Shown piece by piece: positions 28,606 to 36,425 of a stretch of DNA of 64,000 nucleotides. A program made the position numbers and the translations under genes. Below the pieces are notes generated by a model, which worked only from the letters and a program-made list of their open reading frames with translations, had not been told where the DNA came from and did not search any database. The stretch's first letter is position 1. Every line of letters starts with the position of its first letter. The stretch is from Bacteroidota bacterium (lineage in GTDB: Bacteria > Bacteroidota > Ignavibacteria > Ignavibacteriales > Ignavibacteriaceae), in contig JAKAGV010000004.1 in assembly GCA_021815405.1 (NCBI GenBank), positions 124,001-188,000 of the forward strand, written 5' to 3'.

Positions 28606-29231
28606 ATGGAATTGAAAAATTATATTGATGAAATGTTCAAGCACATGGAATGGACAGATTATACTTTATGGAGGTCAGTATTCAAAAAGAAGTTGGGAAA
28701 GATAAAAAGCTACAAGCGCTATTATTGCATTATCATCTTACCCAATATGCCTTCCTTAAAATTTGGATACGCGAACCTCTATAATTTCCTAAAATAGAAG
28801 ATTTTCCGGATTTAACATCGATATTGAATTGGAGTCTTAATTTTTATAATGAACTTAAAAACTTTTTGAGGCAATTAAACGAAAAATATTTTAATAGTAT
28901 TCTAAATATACTCTGGTCTAAAAGTATTGAAGAAAGATTAGGAAAGCCTGTAAAAGACATAACACTGGAAGAATAAATATTACAAGTCGCTCTTTACAGC
29001 AGTCACCATCGAGGACAAATAAATAGCAAAATAAAAGAGCTTGGCGTTAAGCCTCCAATAAGAATTGACATCCCAAGCACAAAATATTTTGGAGTTATGC
29101 AGTTAAGCTGCATTTTTAAGGATAATACACTCTTCTTTAAGGAAAATAAAATAATTGATCAGACCGAAAGAGATAGATTTTATTGGTGTTTTAAAAGCGG
29201 AAAACTGAAATATGAAATAAAAGAGAATAGA
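28606..29231 (+). pseudogene. DinB-family protein, inactivated
   Basis: The first frame (MELKNYIDEMFKHMEWTDYTLW) begins after AAGGAG and reads like a DinB helix 1, then is lost near 28671. The homologous continuation is in another frame: KKLQALLLHYHLTQYAFLKIW, then VALYSSHHRGQINSKI, which holds the HHRGQ helix typical of DinB proteins, and ELGVKPP. This frame is broken by TAA at 28782 and TAA at 28974. The stretch after GVKPP is not family-like until YWCFKSGK and may carry a further insertion. One frameshift plus two nonsense codons make it non-functional unless the sequence has errors. Confidence 0.75.
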
Positions 29232-29366
29232 CTTGCCAGATTTTAGTATTCACCTGATTGCAGACCGGCGGACATAAATCTTATAAAAGTAGAGAAATAA
29301 TCCGAATAAAATTTTAAAATTGTTCTGAATATATTATCTTTGTACGCTCAAAAAATAAATATAATT

Positions 29367-29419
29367 GGAGATATGAGTGAGTGGCTAATTCAGCTATGGC
29401 TTGATGCTAAAGTTTCTCC
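29367..29419 (+). pseudogene. Truncated tRNA-Ser-like remnant
   Basis: The sequence begins GGAGATATGAGTGAGTGGCT, close to the first 20 bases of the intact tRNA-Ser 80 bases downstream, and later has TGCTAAA like its anticodon loop. The variable arm and T-arm are missing. The 8-mer ATTCAGCT occurs inside it (29388) and again directly before the intact tRNA (29439). Confidence 0.5.
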
Positions 29420-29446
29420 AAGTTTTTAGATATTGATTATTCAGCT

Positions 29447-29535
29447 GGAGAGGTGGGTGAGTGGCTGAAACCAACGGTTTGCTAAACCGTCGTACGGGTA
29501 AAACTGTACCCCGGGTTCGAATCCCGGCCTCTCCG
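29447..29535 (+). tRNA. tRNA-Ser (anticodon GCT)
   Basis: This is a class II tRNA with acceptor GGAGAGG / CCTCTCC and discriminator G. The anticodon stem-loop is ACGGT-TTGCTAA-ACCGT, followed by a long variable arm (GTACGGGTAAAACTGTAC) and T-arm CCGGGTTCGAATCCCGG. CCA is not encoded. A strong terminator follows. Confidence 0.96.
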
Positions 29536-29544
29536 CAAGATAAA

Positions 29545-29571
29545 AAAAGCCTTCGTTTATTGAAGGCTTTT
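29545..29571 (+). terminator. Terminator after tRNA-Ser
   Basis: The stem AAAAGCCTTC / GAAGGCTTTT has a 7-base loop and runs into a T-rich tail, ten bases past the tRNA. The A-rich left side means it could also work for the minus-strand gene that ends at 29598. Confidence 0.85.
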
Positions 29572-29597
29572 TCATTTCTTTTAGATTATCAAAATAT

Positions 29598-29945
29598 TTA
29601 TTTAAGGTTCTGCTTATTAAGACTATTTAGAAAATTATTCCACCATTCTGTTTTTATAATATCAAATTTAGCCTTCTGTTTTGGAGTTAAAAGAGTTTCA
29701 ATTTTATTCAAAGTGCTCTGCGAATTTTCCTGTGAAAAATTATTTTCATTAATGAAAGAGGAAAGAATTGCTTTTATCTCACTTGTCTGAGAATCATTAA
29801 GTAAAATTTTAAACTGTAGTTTCTCAGCTGATGCTTCAGCCTGTTTTCCATTAACAACGGCAGCAATGGAATAGCTCATCGGTAAATTAAATAATGAAAG
29901 AGTCAAAATGATCAATGCAACTAGAACCGAAACTTTGGTTTTCAT
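29598..29945 (-). CDS. Small periplasmic Spy/LTXXQ-like protein
   Basis: This 115-residue protein has a signal peptide (hydrophobic core about residues 7–27). The mature part is helical and charged and contains LLTPKQKAKFDII, which matches the LTxxQ motif of Spy/CpxP periplasmic chaperone-like proteins. It stands alone and converges on the tRNA-Ser terminator. A role in envelope stress or metal response is a family-based guess. It is shorter than E. coli Spy. Confidence 0.65.
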   Translation of the reverse strand: MKTKVSVLVALIILTLSLFNLPMSYSIAAVVNGKQAEASAEKLQFKILLNDSQTSEIKAILSSFINENNFSQENSQSTLNKIETLLTPKQKAKFDIIKTEWWNNFLNSLNKQNLK

Positions 29946-30019
29946 GATTTACCTAAATGTTTTATTATTATATTTGAAAACTAATATGCGGGTAATCTAA
30001 TGTCAATACAATAATAGCC

Positions 30020-30709
30020 TCAGTCGTGTTCACAACCGCAAGAAACACTTTCATTTTTAGCTTTTTCAAAAGCTTCTTGTCCTTCTCTGAACGATAAAAA
30101 TGCAATGCCGAGCGAACCAATAAGATCAATATAAACAATCTTAGCAAACATATAAATTAAGCTTGAAGCAAGAAGAATAATTGAGAGATTAAAGCATGTC
30201 CGAGTGCAATTAGCATCAGCAATTATTGCATCTGAGTTCAGTGCCTTACCTACTCTTAATTTATATTTCATCAAAATATACATTGAGGAGATTGAAATTA
30301 TTGCAATAACAAACCCAGGGAATGTTGTATCTGGTTTAACGTTCTGAATCAAATTTAATATTGACCCGGTAACTAATCCGAATGTTAAAATATAAAAGCA
30401 TATTCCCGTAATTTTAAGGGCAAACTTTTCAAATTCGTCACGAGATTCTACACTTGAATATTTCATTCGCAAAACCATATGTGCTATCCCAAGTCCGGAA
30501 ACAACTTCCACAAAACTGTCAATACCGAATCCGAGTAACGCAAGTGTATTATCCGTTAAACCGAAAAATATTGAAACCCCACCTTCAATGAAATTATATC
30601 CTATAGTAATAAAACTTAGGATTAGAGCAGTTTTTAACAATTTATCATTATAATTAAGCGGCATAAGCATTTGTAGGTATTTTTTATAACAAAGATAAGT
30701 AAAAGCCAA
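30020..30709 (-). CDS. CDF-like cation transporter, membrane domain only
   Basis: The 229-residue protein has about six membrane helices, with the CDF-type motif FGIDSFVEVVSG (metal-site H/D positions partly altered) and DAIIADANCTRTC later in the chain. It resembles the compact 'cation transporter' family that lacks the cytoplasmic CDF domain, and ends in CGCEHD, a possible metal ligand tail. The start is uncertain: TTG 30709 has GGAAA upstream; ATG 30670 or 30664 would remove 13–15 residues and leave the helices intact. The likely substrate is a divalent metal. Confidence 0.75.
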   Translation of the reverse strand: MAFTYLCYKKYLQMLMPLNYNDKLLKTALILSFITIGYNFIEGGVSIFFGLTDNTLALLGFGIDSFVEVVSGLGIAHMVLRMKYSSVESRDEFEKFALKITGICFYILTFGLVTGSILNLIQNVKPDTTFPGFVIAIISISSMYILMKYKLRVGKALNSDAIIADANCTRTCFNLSIILLASSLIYMFAKIVYIDLIGSLGIAFLSFREGQEAFEKAKNESVSCGCEHD

Positions 30710-30855
30710 AATATTTCCAGTTTAATGATATTGCCTAAGCAGATTCAAAATCTAACTGTGATTTAGTACATAAATAATTAAAAATGGATTAGGCAATTTT
30801 GCCCTCACTTGTTTTAATTAATAGTTAATTTTATAAATAATTTAGGAGTGCTAAA

Positions 30856-31224
30856 ATGAATCTTCGTCGTTTTTCTCTGGTAACTGTTTTATTGTTCACG
30901 TTTACTGGTTTAGTCATTTCAACTTCGTTTGCACAAAATTCTCCACAGCAAAAGAAGACTATGAAGAAAGAACATGTAATGCATAAAAAGGATTCTAAAA
31001 TGTCGAAGAATAAAAAGTCAAAAATGATGACTTCAAAAACTTCGCATAAGACGTGGACAAAAGCTTCAAATAAAAAGTGGACAAAGAAGGGATCAAAAAT
31101 GGCAAAGGACAGCAAGTGGAAAAGTACAAAAAAGAACATGACCTCAAAAAAAGAAATGAAGACTTCAAAGATGACAAGCAAGAAAACAAATAAGGAAATG
31201 AAAGCGAAAAAAAGCGGAATGTAA
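30856..31224 (+). CDS. Secreted, extremely lysine-rich low-complexity protein
   Basis: A clear ribosome site (TAGGAG) precedes ATG 30856. A signal peptide ends near SFAQ (residue 27). The remaining ~95 residues are almost only K, S, T, M, W, N and D, with loose repeats such as KKSKM, KTSHKTW, NKKWTKKGSKM and KMTSKKT, giving a very basic exported product. The repeats are short and irregular. I do not recognise a family. Binding to polyanions (DNA, LPS, polysaccharide) would fit the composition but is inference. A strong terminator follows. Confidence 0.75.
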   Translation: MNLRRFSLVTVLLFTFTGLVISTSFAQNSPQQKKTMKKEHVMHKKDSKMSKNKKSKMMTSKTSHKTWTKASNKKWTKKGSKMAKDSKWKSTKKNMTSKKEMKTSKMTSKKTNKEMKAKKSGM

Positions 31225-31248
31225 TCCCTCTTCAAAAAAAATTATTTT

Positions 31249-31280
31249 AAGGCTTGTGGATTTCCGCAAGCCTTTTTTTT
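31249..31280 (+). terminator. Strong rho-independent terminator
   Basis: An 11-bp stem (AAGGCTTGTGG / CCGCAAGCCTT, one G·T pair) with a 4-base loop leads into eight Ts, 25 bases after the lysine-rich gene. Confidence 0.9.
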
Positions 31281-31341
31281 GAATTCAGCTTTTGCTAAAG
31301 TAATTTTAAATAGTAAGTTATAAATCAGTATAATAAAGATC

Positions 31342-31863
31342 ATGGATTGTAAAATAAAATCTATAATATTTTCAATATTTATTTTAATCATTGGCATCAA
31401 TGCTAAAGCCCAGGTATTAAATCAATCTCTTCAATCGTTAAGAGGAATAAATAAAGCTGCAATTGTCGTGGAGACTTTTAATCAAAATCTTCATGATAGC
31501 GGATTAAAAGAAGAAGAGATAAGAAACGATGCATGGTTTGAACTACAATCGGCAGGAATTACTATATTAAATGAAAAAGCATCACATGACATTTCCGGTT
31601 CACCTTATCTCTATATTAATATTGGTGCTGTTAAATCGAAAAATGATAATATGTATGCTGTAAGCATAAATGTAGAATTTAGACAGGACGTATTACTTCT
31701 CAGGGACGATAAAATAAAATATTATGGAGCATCAACTTGGTCAAGATCAAGTATCGGCATTTTTACCAAAGATAAAATTTCAGAAGTAAGAAAATTTACG
31801 AAGGAAATAGTTGCATCATTTGTAAAAGATTATTTAGTTGCCAATAAAATGAATAACAATTAA
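31342..31863 (+). CDS. Secreted protein of unknown function
   Basis: This 173-residue protein has a signal peptide (hydrophobic residues 7–22, cleavage near NAKAQ). The mature part looks like an alpha/beta domain with alternating strands (SPYLYINIGAVKSKNDNMYAVSINVEFRQ, shown in part) and an RNDAWFELQSAGI helix. The overall pattern resembles small periplasmic proteins of the CsgG-like or DUF4136-like kind, but I cannot place it firmly. It stands alone after the terminator of the lysine-rich gene. Confidence 0.65.
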   Translation: MDCKIKSIIFSIFILIIGINAKAQVLNQSLQSLRGINKAAIVVETFNQNLHDSGLKEEEIRNDAWFELQSAGITILNEKASHDISGSPYLYINIGAVKSKNDNMYAVSINVEFRQDVLLLRDDKIKYYGASTWSRSSIGIFTKDKISEVRKFTKEIVASFVKDYLVANKMNNN

Positions 31864-32415
31864 TATCTTTTGAATTAAAAGACTTAATTGAAAATAACCC
31901 TGCAAAGCTGGATTGCCTTTGATATAGTAATTCAAATAATTTTTTATTAACCATTAATCCTGAAAAACTCTGTTTTAGCTATATCATATTGCTTCCATTA
32001 TTAACTACAAACATTTTTAAAAATAAATAAATTGATTTTGTTATTCGCTTGACTTTTATTTTTTTATTTGCGAAGTTAAAATTGTGAGAAATATTAACGA
32101 AAGGGAAGAGGGAAATTTTCTTCTATATAAGTTCGACTTTCAGTTGTAATAATGTTGTTTGCAAATAAAACTATCAAAATATAATGTTATTTATCGTCGA
32201 TAAATAACGTGTAAAATTATTAGAGCAACAATAAAAGTTAACGTTTTAGAACAGCGGTTTCGTTTAAAATTATAGTTCTAAATTCTGTCAGAAAAAAAAT
32301 AATTTGGTTTATTGGACGGATTATCATGTAGGAGTTGACTAAGTATTACAAATCTTTAAGAACCTGTGAATTATTAATTTAGATTTTTAATATAAATGGA
32401 TATAAAATTGAGGTT
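31864..32415. other. 550-base leader region before the CheW-like gene
   Basis: I see no supported ORF. The stretch holds the 23-bp perfect palindrome at 32186–32208 and is otherwise AT-rich. It is unusually long for this compact genome and may carry regulation for the downstream gene. Confidence 0.5.
32186..32208. promoter_or_regulatory. Perfect 23-bp palindrome, candidate operator
   Basis: GTTATTTATCG and its exact reverse complement CGATAAATAAC flank a single central T. The size and symmetry fit a dimeric repressor site; a long T-run that would suggest a terminator is absent. It is 208 bases upstream of the CheW-like start. Confidence 0.5.
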
Positions 32416-32880
32416 ATGATGCAGAATTCGTTTCTAAAAGATCTTTTGACTGATCCGACAGGCTTGGTTATTTTTAACTTTGCAGGTAGAGAATACTGTA
32501 TTGATATTAAATATGTTGTGGCAATTTTAAATCCAAATGATGAAAGTGCATCAAGCTTTTCTATTAATAATGAAAACAGTACAGTAAAATATCAAAATGA
32601 AAATATTAGAATTATTGACACTGCTGTTATTTTCGGTTCAAAACATATAAGCAATAAAAGTAGCCAAAGATTATTTATAATATTATTTAAAGGAAATAAA
32701 ATGGCTCTTCCAACAGAAAGAATAAGCGAGATAATATCATTGAATAAAAAAATTGTCGATTCTCTATGTTACAATCCCTCAAAAACTAATGATTACCTGA
32801 GCGGCTCTATCGAATATGAAGGAAGAACAATATACGTTCTAGACTTAAATGAAATAATTGAGCTTGAAAAAGGTTTGTAA
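32416..32880 (+). CDS. Stand-alone CheW-like protein
   Basis: This 154-residue protein has the CheW/CheA regulatory fold pattern: an opening strand LVIFNFAGREYCIDIKYVVAI, a middle IRIIDTAVIFG, then RLFIILFKGNKMALPTERISEII and a closing GRTIYVLDLNEII. It should scaffold chemoreceptors and CheA, but no mcp, cheA or cheY is nearby, and the usual receptor-contact residues are hard to match. It may serve a chemosensory array encoded elsewhere or another two-component phosphorelay. Confidence 0.75.
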   Translation: MMQNSFLKDLLTDPTGLVIFNFAGREYCIDIKYVVAILNPNDESASSFSINNENSTVKYQNENIRIIDTAVIFGSKHISNKSSQRLFIILFKGNKMALPTERISEIISLNKKIVDSLCYNPSKTNDYLSGSIEYEGRTIYVLDLNEIIELEKGL

Positions 32881-33199
32881 AATATTCTTCAAGTTTAATT
32901 GAATCATATTTATATGTTGGAATTGTATTTTATAACTAAACAAGTTATAGTATAAAAATTAACCCCCGTATAAAAATTATATTCATATTAAAGCTAAAAC
33001 TCTGCTGATCCTTCCAAAATAGCTCAAAATCGATGCTATTAACCGGTACGATTCTTGAGACTTAACCAATGAAAAACTATGAGTAATTTTAGCATTCCAA
33101 GGTAAGAGGATGTAGTGATTAAATATTTTCTCTTTTGAGACTATGCAAATCGTAAAAGCATAATTGAGAAACTATAGATTATTGCTGAGGGAGGAAATT
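32881..33199. other. 319-base gap after the CheW-like gene
   Basis: AT-rich sequence without a supported gene. Nothing distinctive is visible apart from the strong ribosome site at its very end. Confidence 0.45.
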
Positions 33200-33328
33200 A
33201 TGGTCAACCGTTACGACAAGAAGAATCTTATTTTCTCCGGAGATGCTGTTTCCGCCAAAAAAAATTATAAAAATAAAATAAGTTTGAAAACATTGACTTT
33301 AAAATATAGGTATAAGAAAAATCTATAG
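33200..33328 (+). CDS. Possible 42-residue small basic protein
   Basis: A strong ribosome site (GAGGGAGGAAATT) stands directly before ATG 33200. The frame reads MVNRYDKKNLIFSGDAVSAK and ends in a lysine/tyrosine-rich tail (TLKYRYKKNL) at TAG 33328. No hydrophobic segment or known motif is present. It lies 84 bases upstream of the sugar transferase gene, so it could be a leader peptide or a small accessory protein. The ribosome site is the main support. Confidence 0.4.
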   Translation: MVNRYDKKNLIFSGDAVSAKKNYKNKISLKTLTLKYRYKKNL

Positions 33329-33412
33329 TTTTGTTATTCTACCAAATTAAATTCTAGAATTAAAAGACACTATGTAAATAGTTTATGTTATTAATATGAA
33401 AGGATCCATGTT

Positions 33413-34102
33413 ATGGGAAAAACTATTTATAAAATGATTAAATATAAAATAGATAAACCTCTTGCAGTATTTTTTCTATTTCTAAGTTTACCTATTATAT
33501 TAATATTTGGTGTTATAGTTTGGTTTGAGTTGAAAACATTTCCTTTTATAACTCAGGAAAGAGGATTATCATTTGATAACGGTAGATTCAAGATTTATAA
33601 ATTCCGTACAATTAAAAAACATTCTAATAAGTTTTTCGGCGATATAAAAAACGTATTCGATAAGCAATATTTAAAAGAATATGTTCCGCCTTTCTGCAGA
33701 TGGCTTAGAAAAACCGGGTTTGATGAACTACCGCAGTTGATAAATGTAATAAAAGGCGAAATGAGTTTAATTGGTCCGCGTCCTTTAACTTTGGTCGACC
33801 TCGGAATTATTGAAATCGAAGACAACCTTTCTTATGACAAGCTAAATAAAATTTCAATCAAACCCGGTATTACCGGATTTTGGCAGGTGTACGGCAGCCG
33901 AAGCCAGGGAATTATAAATATGATTTGGCTTCAAGAATATTATGAGGAGAATATTTCATTTCTTTTAGATATGAAAATATTTTTTTCTACACTGCCATTA
34001 ATATTTTTAGGAAAGCATGATGACACGATTATCGACAAAAAACTAAGAATAAAAAATAATTTTTTTGGAAACAGTGTAAGTCAATCTTCTTTTATGTTAT
34101 AA
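33413..34102 (+). CDS. Bacterial sugar transferase (PglC/WcaJ-type phosphoglycosyl transferase)
   Basis: The 229-residue protein is the short monotopic type: one reentrant N-terminal helix (PLAVFFLFLSLPIILIFGVIVWF), then the family motifs FKIYKFRTI, RKTGFDELPQLINVIKGEMSLIGPRPL (shown in part) and ISIKPGITGFWQVYGSRS. It should transfer a phospho-sugar from a nucleotide sugar to undecaprenyl phosphate at the inner membrane, starting an exopolysaccharide, O-antigen or glycoprotein glycan. No glycosyltransferase cluster follows, so its pathway is unknown. AAAGGA precedes ATG 33413. Confidence 0.92.
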   Translation: MGKTIYKMIKYKIDKPLAVFFLFLSLPIILIFGVIVWFELKTFPFITQERGLSFDNGRFKIYKFRTIKKHSNKFFGDIKNVFDKQYLKEYVPPFCRWLRKTGFDELPQLINVIKGEMSLIGPRPLTLVDLGIIEIEDNLSYDKLNKISIKPGITGFWQVYGSRSQGIINMIWLQEYYEENISFLLDMKIFFSTLPLIFLGKHDDTIIDKKLRIKNNFFGNSVSQSSFML

Positions 34103-34346
34103 AATATTAAGATGAATATTTAGTCAAATTTATCTAAGACTTCACCATACATCTTCATTTTGTAAAAATTACAGCGATAAGCGGGGATATTTTTGCATTT
34201 TTGAAAAATTTATAGCGAATTACTCCATTTTTGATAATAGATTTTCTAAATCTCCATTGAAATTTCAGATGAATAAGTGTTTAATCTTTCAGCATGGTTT
34301 TTGTATTTGTTTGTTATTAACTAAATTTTATAGGAATCGTAGCAAT

Positions 34347-34784
34347 ATGTCCAGCGAAGAAAAAGCAGTAGAGATTTTCAAAGAGGAATTTAACTGTGCG
34401 CAAGCTGTTCTTGCAGCATTTAGCGACAAATACGGGATGGATGAAAAGGAAGCAAAAAAAATTACATGCGGATTCGGTGCGGGATGCGCTAGACAGTCTT
34501 TAGCATGCGGCGCTGTTAATGGTGCCTACATGGTTATAGGATTAAAGCATGGACGAACTGAAAAAGATGACCTGAAAGCACGTGACTTAACATATCAGAA
34601 GACAAATGAGTTTACTGAAAAATTCAAATCATTCCACGGAAGCGTAAACTGTACAGATTTACTTGAATGTAATCTCGGGACAGAAGAAGGTCAGAAAAAA
34701 TTTCAGGAAAAGGAACTGGTAAAGAAAAAGTGTCTTTATTATGTAAGAGATGCTTGCCGGATATTAGAAGGAATGGAATTCTAA
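34347..34784 (+). CDS. C-GCAxxG-C-C family protein
   Basis: The 145-residue protein has the cysteine pattern of this small redox/metal family: C near residue 16 (EEFNCAQAV), CGFGAGCARQSLACGAVNGA and the later CTDLLECNL and KKKCLYYVRDACRI. The frame could open at TTG 34257, but ATG 34347 with TAGGAA upstream begins exactly at the conserved start, so it is preferred. Such proteins are thought to bind a metal or Fe–S cluster; the function is not known. It stands alone, convergent with the nuo cluster. Confidence 0.85.
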   Translation: MSSEEKAVEIFKEEFNCAQAVLAAFSDKYGMDEKEAKKITCGFGAGCARQSLACGAVNGAYMVIGLKHGRTEKDDLKARDLTYQKTNEFTEKFKSFHGSVNCTDLLECNLGTEEGQKKFQEKELVKKKCLYYVRDACRILEGMEF

Positions 34785-34886
34785 AAATATAATAGCACAA
34801 AAATTTCGCTGATATTATTGATTATCACTTTCTAAATATTATATCTTTTGAAACCTGTATAATCTGAGTTATCTATGTCCTTTAGT

Positions 34887-36398
34887 TTAAAATCCAAGCA
34901 GTGTAATTGAATGCTTCGCTAAATCCACAAGGGGAGTAAAGTACACACCGAATATCAACACTGGTGCTACTAAAGCTACCACCATTACAAGTGAACCTAA
35001 AGAAGCAGAGAATGCCGGAACTTCTTTCTGAGATTTATCAAGATATAAATGCTTCAGTACTTTGATATAGTAATAAAGTGAAACAACTGTGTTGAGAAGC
35101 GCTATTACAGCTACTGCAATCATCTTAGCATCAACTAGCGCAATGAAGATGTAAAGCTTGCCGATAAAGCCGGCTGTTGGAGGAAGTCCGGTTAAAGATA
35201 CTAAGAAAATTCCAAGCGAAGCTCCGAGGAACGGCGAAGAATATCCTAAACCTTTGTAATCGTCAAGTTCTTCGCTTCCAATCTTATTTGCAATAAGCAT
35301 TACAACATAGAAAGCGCCAAGGTTCATTAGTGCATAAACAATGAAGTAAATTAGTATCGCGGTAATTCCTTCGTTTGACATTACTGCCAATCCAAGCAGC
35401 AAGTAACCGGCATGTGCAATGCTGGAATAGGCGAGAAGTCTCTTCATATTGGACTGCCAGAGTGCGGCGAAGTTGCCAAGTGTCATCGTTAAGATTGAAA
35501 TAATGATGATGAATGTTTTCCAATCAATTATTCCGAGCAGATGCCAGAAACCTTCGGCATCGACCGACTGCATGAATGTAATCTTAATAAATCTAATTAA
35601 AAGAGCAAAGCCAGCTGCTTTACTTGCAATTGAAAGATAAGCAGTAATCGGAAGAGGCGCACCTTCGTAAACATCCGGAGTCCAGAAGTGAAATGGTGCT
35701 GCGGAAATTTTGTAGCCGATTCCAACAAATATTAAAATTCCAGCAAGAACAAAAGTTAAACTTTGAATTTGCGGAGCTTGAATAAGAGAATTTATTTCAT
35801 AAAGATTTGTGCTTCCGGTAATTCCGTACATTATTGAAATACCGAATAGCATTATGCCGGAAGAAATCCCTCCGTAGATAACGTACTTAAGCGAGGCTTC
35901 ACTGTTTCTTAAAGACTGTCTTGTAATTCCGGCAAGAACGTAAGATGAAAGTGAAACAAGTTCCAGCGCAACGTAAATTACAATCAAGTCGGCGGCGGAA
36001 ACCATGATCATCATACCGAGAATCATTCCGAATATTAAAGTGTAATATTCGCCGTGGCGCTCAAAGCTTTCCTTTATTTCTTTTGAAGAGAGCGAAAAGA
36101 AAACGAGGGCAATCGATGCAAACACAATCAGCAGTTTAAAGAAATTACCGAACGGGTCTACAATCAGCATACCTGCGCTGTTATTGGTCGCAAATGCAAA
36201 TGTGTTAGTGCTGAACTGTTCGATAATAAAATAGCCAGCCACCACTAATCCGGCAAGGGAAACGTAAGGGAGGAATTTTTTATTCTTAATGAAAATCAAA
36301 TCCACCAACACCAGAAGGACTAGCGTAATTGAAATTGCCAGTTCTGGTTTAATTAAATAAAGACTATTTACAAGATAATTTAAGCTGTTTGTATTCAC
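34887..36398 (-). CDS. nuoN: NADH-quinone oxidoreductase subunit N
   Basis: This 503-residue antiporter-like membrane subunit of complex I has about 14 helices, with the proton-channel lysine/glutamate helices (MVSAADLIVIYVALELVSLSSYVL, shown in part, and HFWTPDVYEGAPLPITAYLS). It pumps protons in the membrane arm. It is the last gene of the nuo cluster, 27 bases after nuoM. It is a little longer than E. coli NuoN (485). Confidence 0.95.
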   Translation of the reverse strand: MNTNSLNYLVNSLYLIKPELAISITLVLLVLVDLIFIKNKKFLPYVSLAGLVVAGYFIIEQFSTNTFAFATNNSAGMLIVDPFGNFFKLLIVFASIALVFFSLSSKEIKESFERHGEYYTLIFGMILGMMIMVSAADLIVIYVALELVSLSSYVLAGITRQSLRNSEASLKYVIYGGISSGIMLFGISIMYGITGSTNLYEINSLIQAPQIQSLTFVLAGILIFVGIGYKISAAPFHFWTPDVYEGAPLPITAYLSIASKAAGFALLIRFIKITFMQSVDAEGFWHLLGIIDWKTFIIIISILTMTLGNFAALWQSNMKRLLAYSSIAHAGYLLLGLAVMSNEGITAILIYFIVYALMNLGAFYVVMLIANKIGSEELDDYKGLGYSSPFLGASLGIFLVSLTGLPPTAGFIGKLYIFIALVDAKMIAVAVIALLNTVVSLYYYIKVLKHLYLDKSQKEVPAFSASLGSLVMVVALVAPVLIFGVYFTPLVDLAKHSITLLGF

Positions 36399-36425
36399 TT
36401 TAGTTAATCTCTAAGTTATAAAATC

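Noticed and set aside
29461-29790. 109-codon ORF on the plus strand
   Set aside because: It begins inside tRNA-Ser and runs antisense through the small secreted protein gene; no ribosome site.
30831-31235. 134-codon ORF antisense to the lysine-rich gene
   Set aside because: Phenylalanine-rich output is the mirror of AAA/AAG codons. The plus-strand frame has a signal peptide, ribosome site and terminator.
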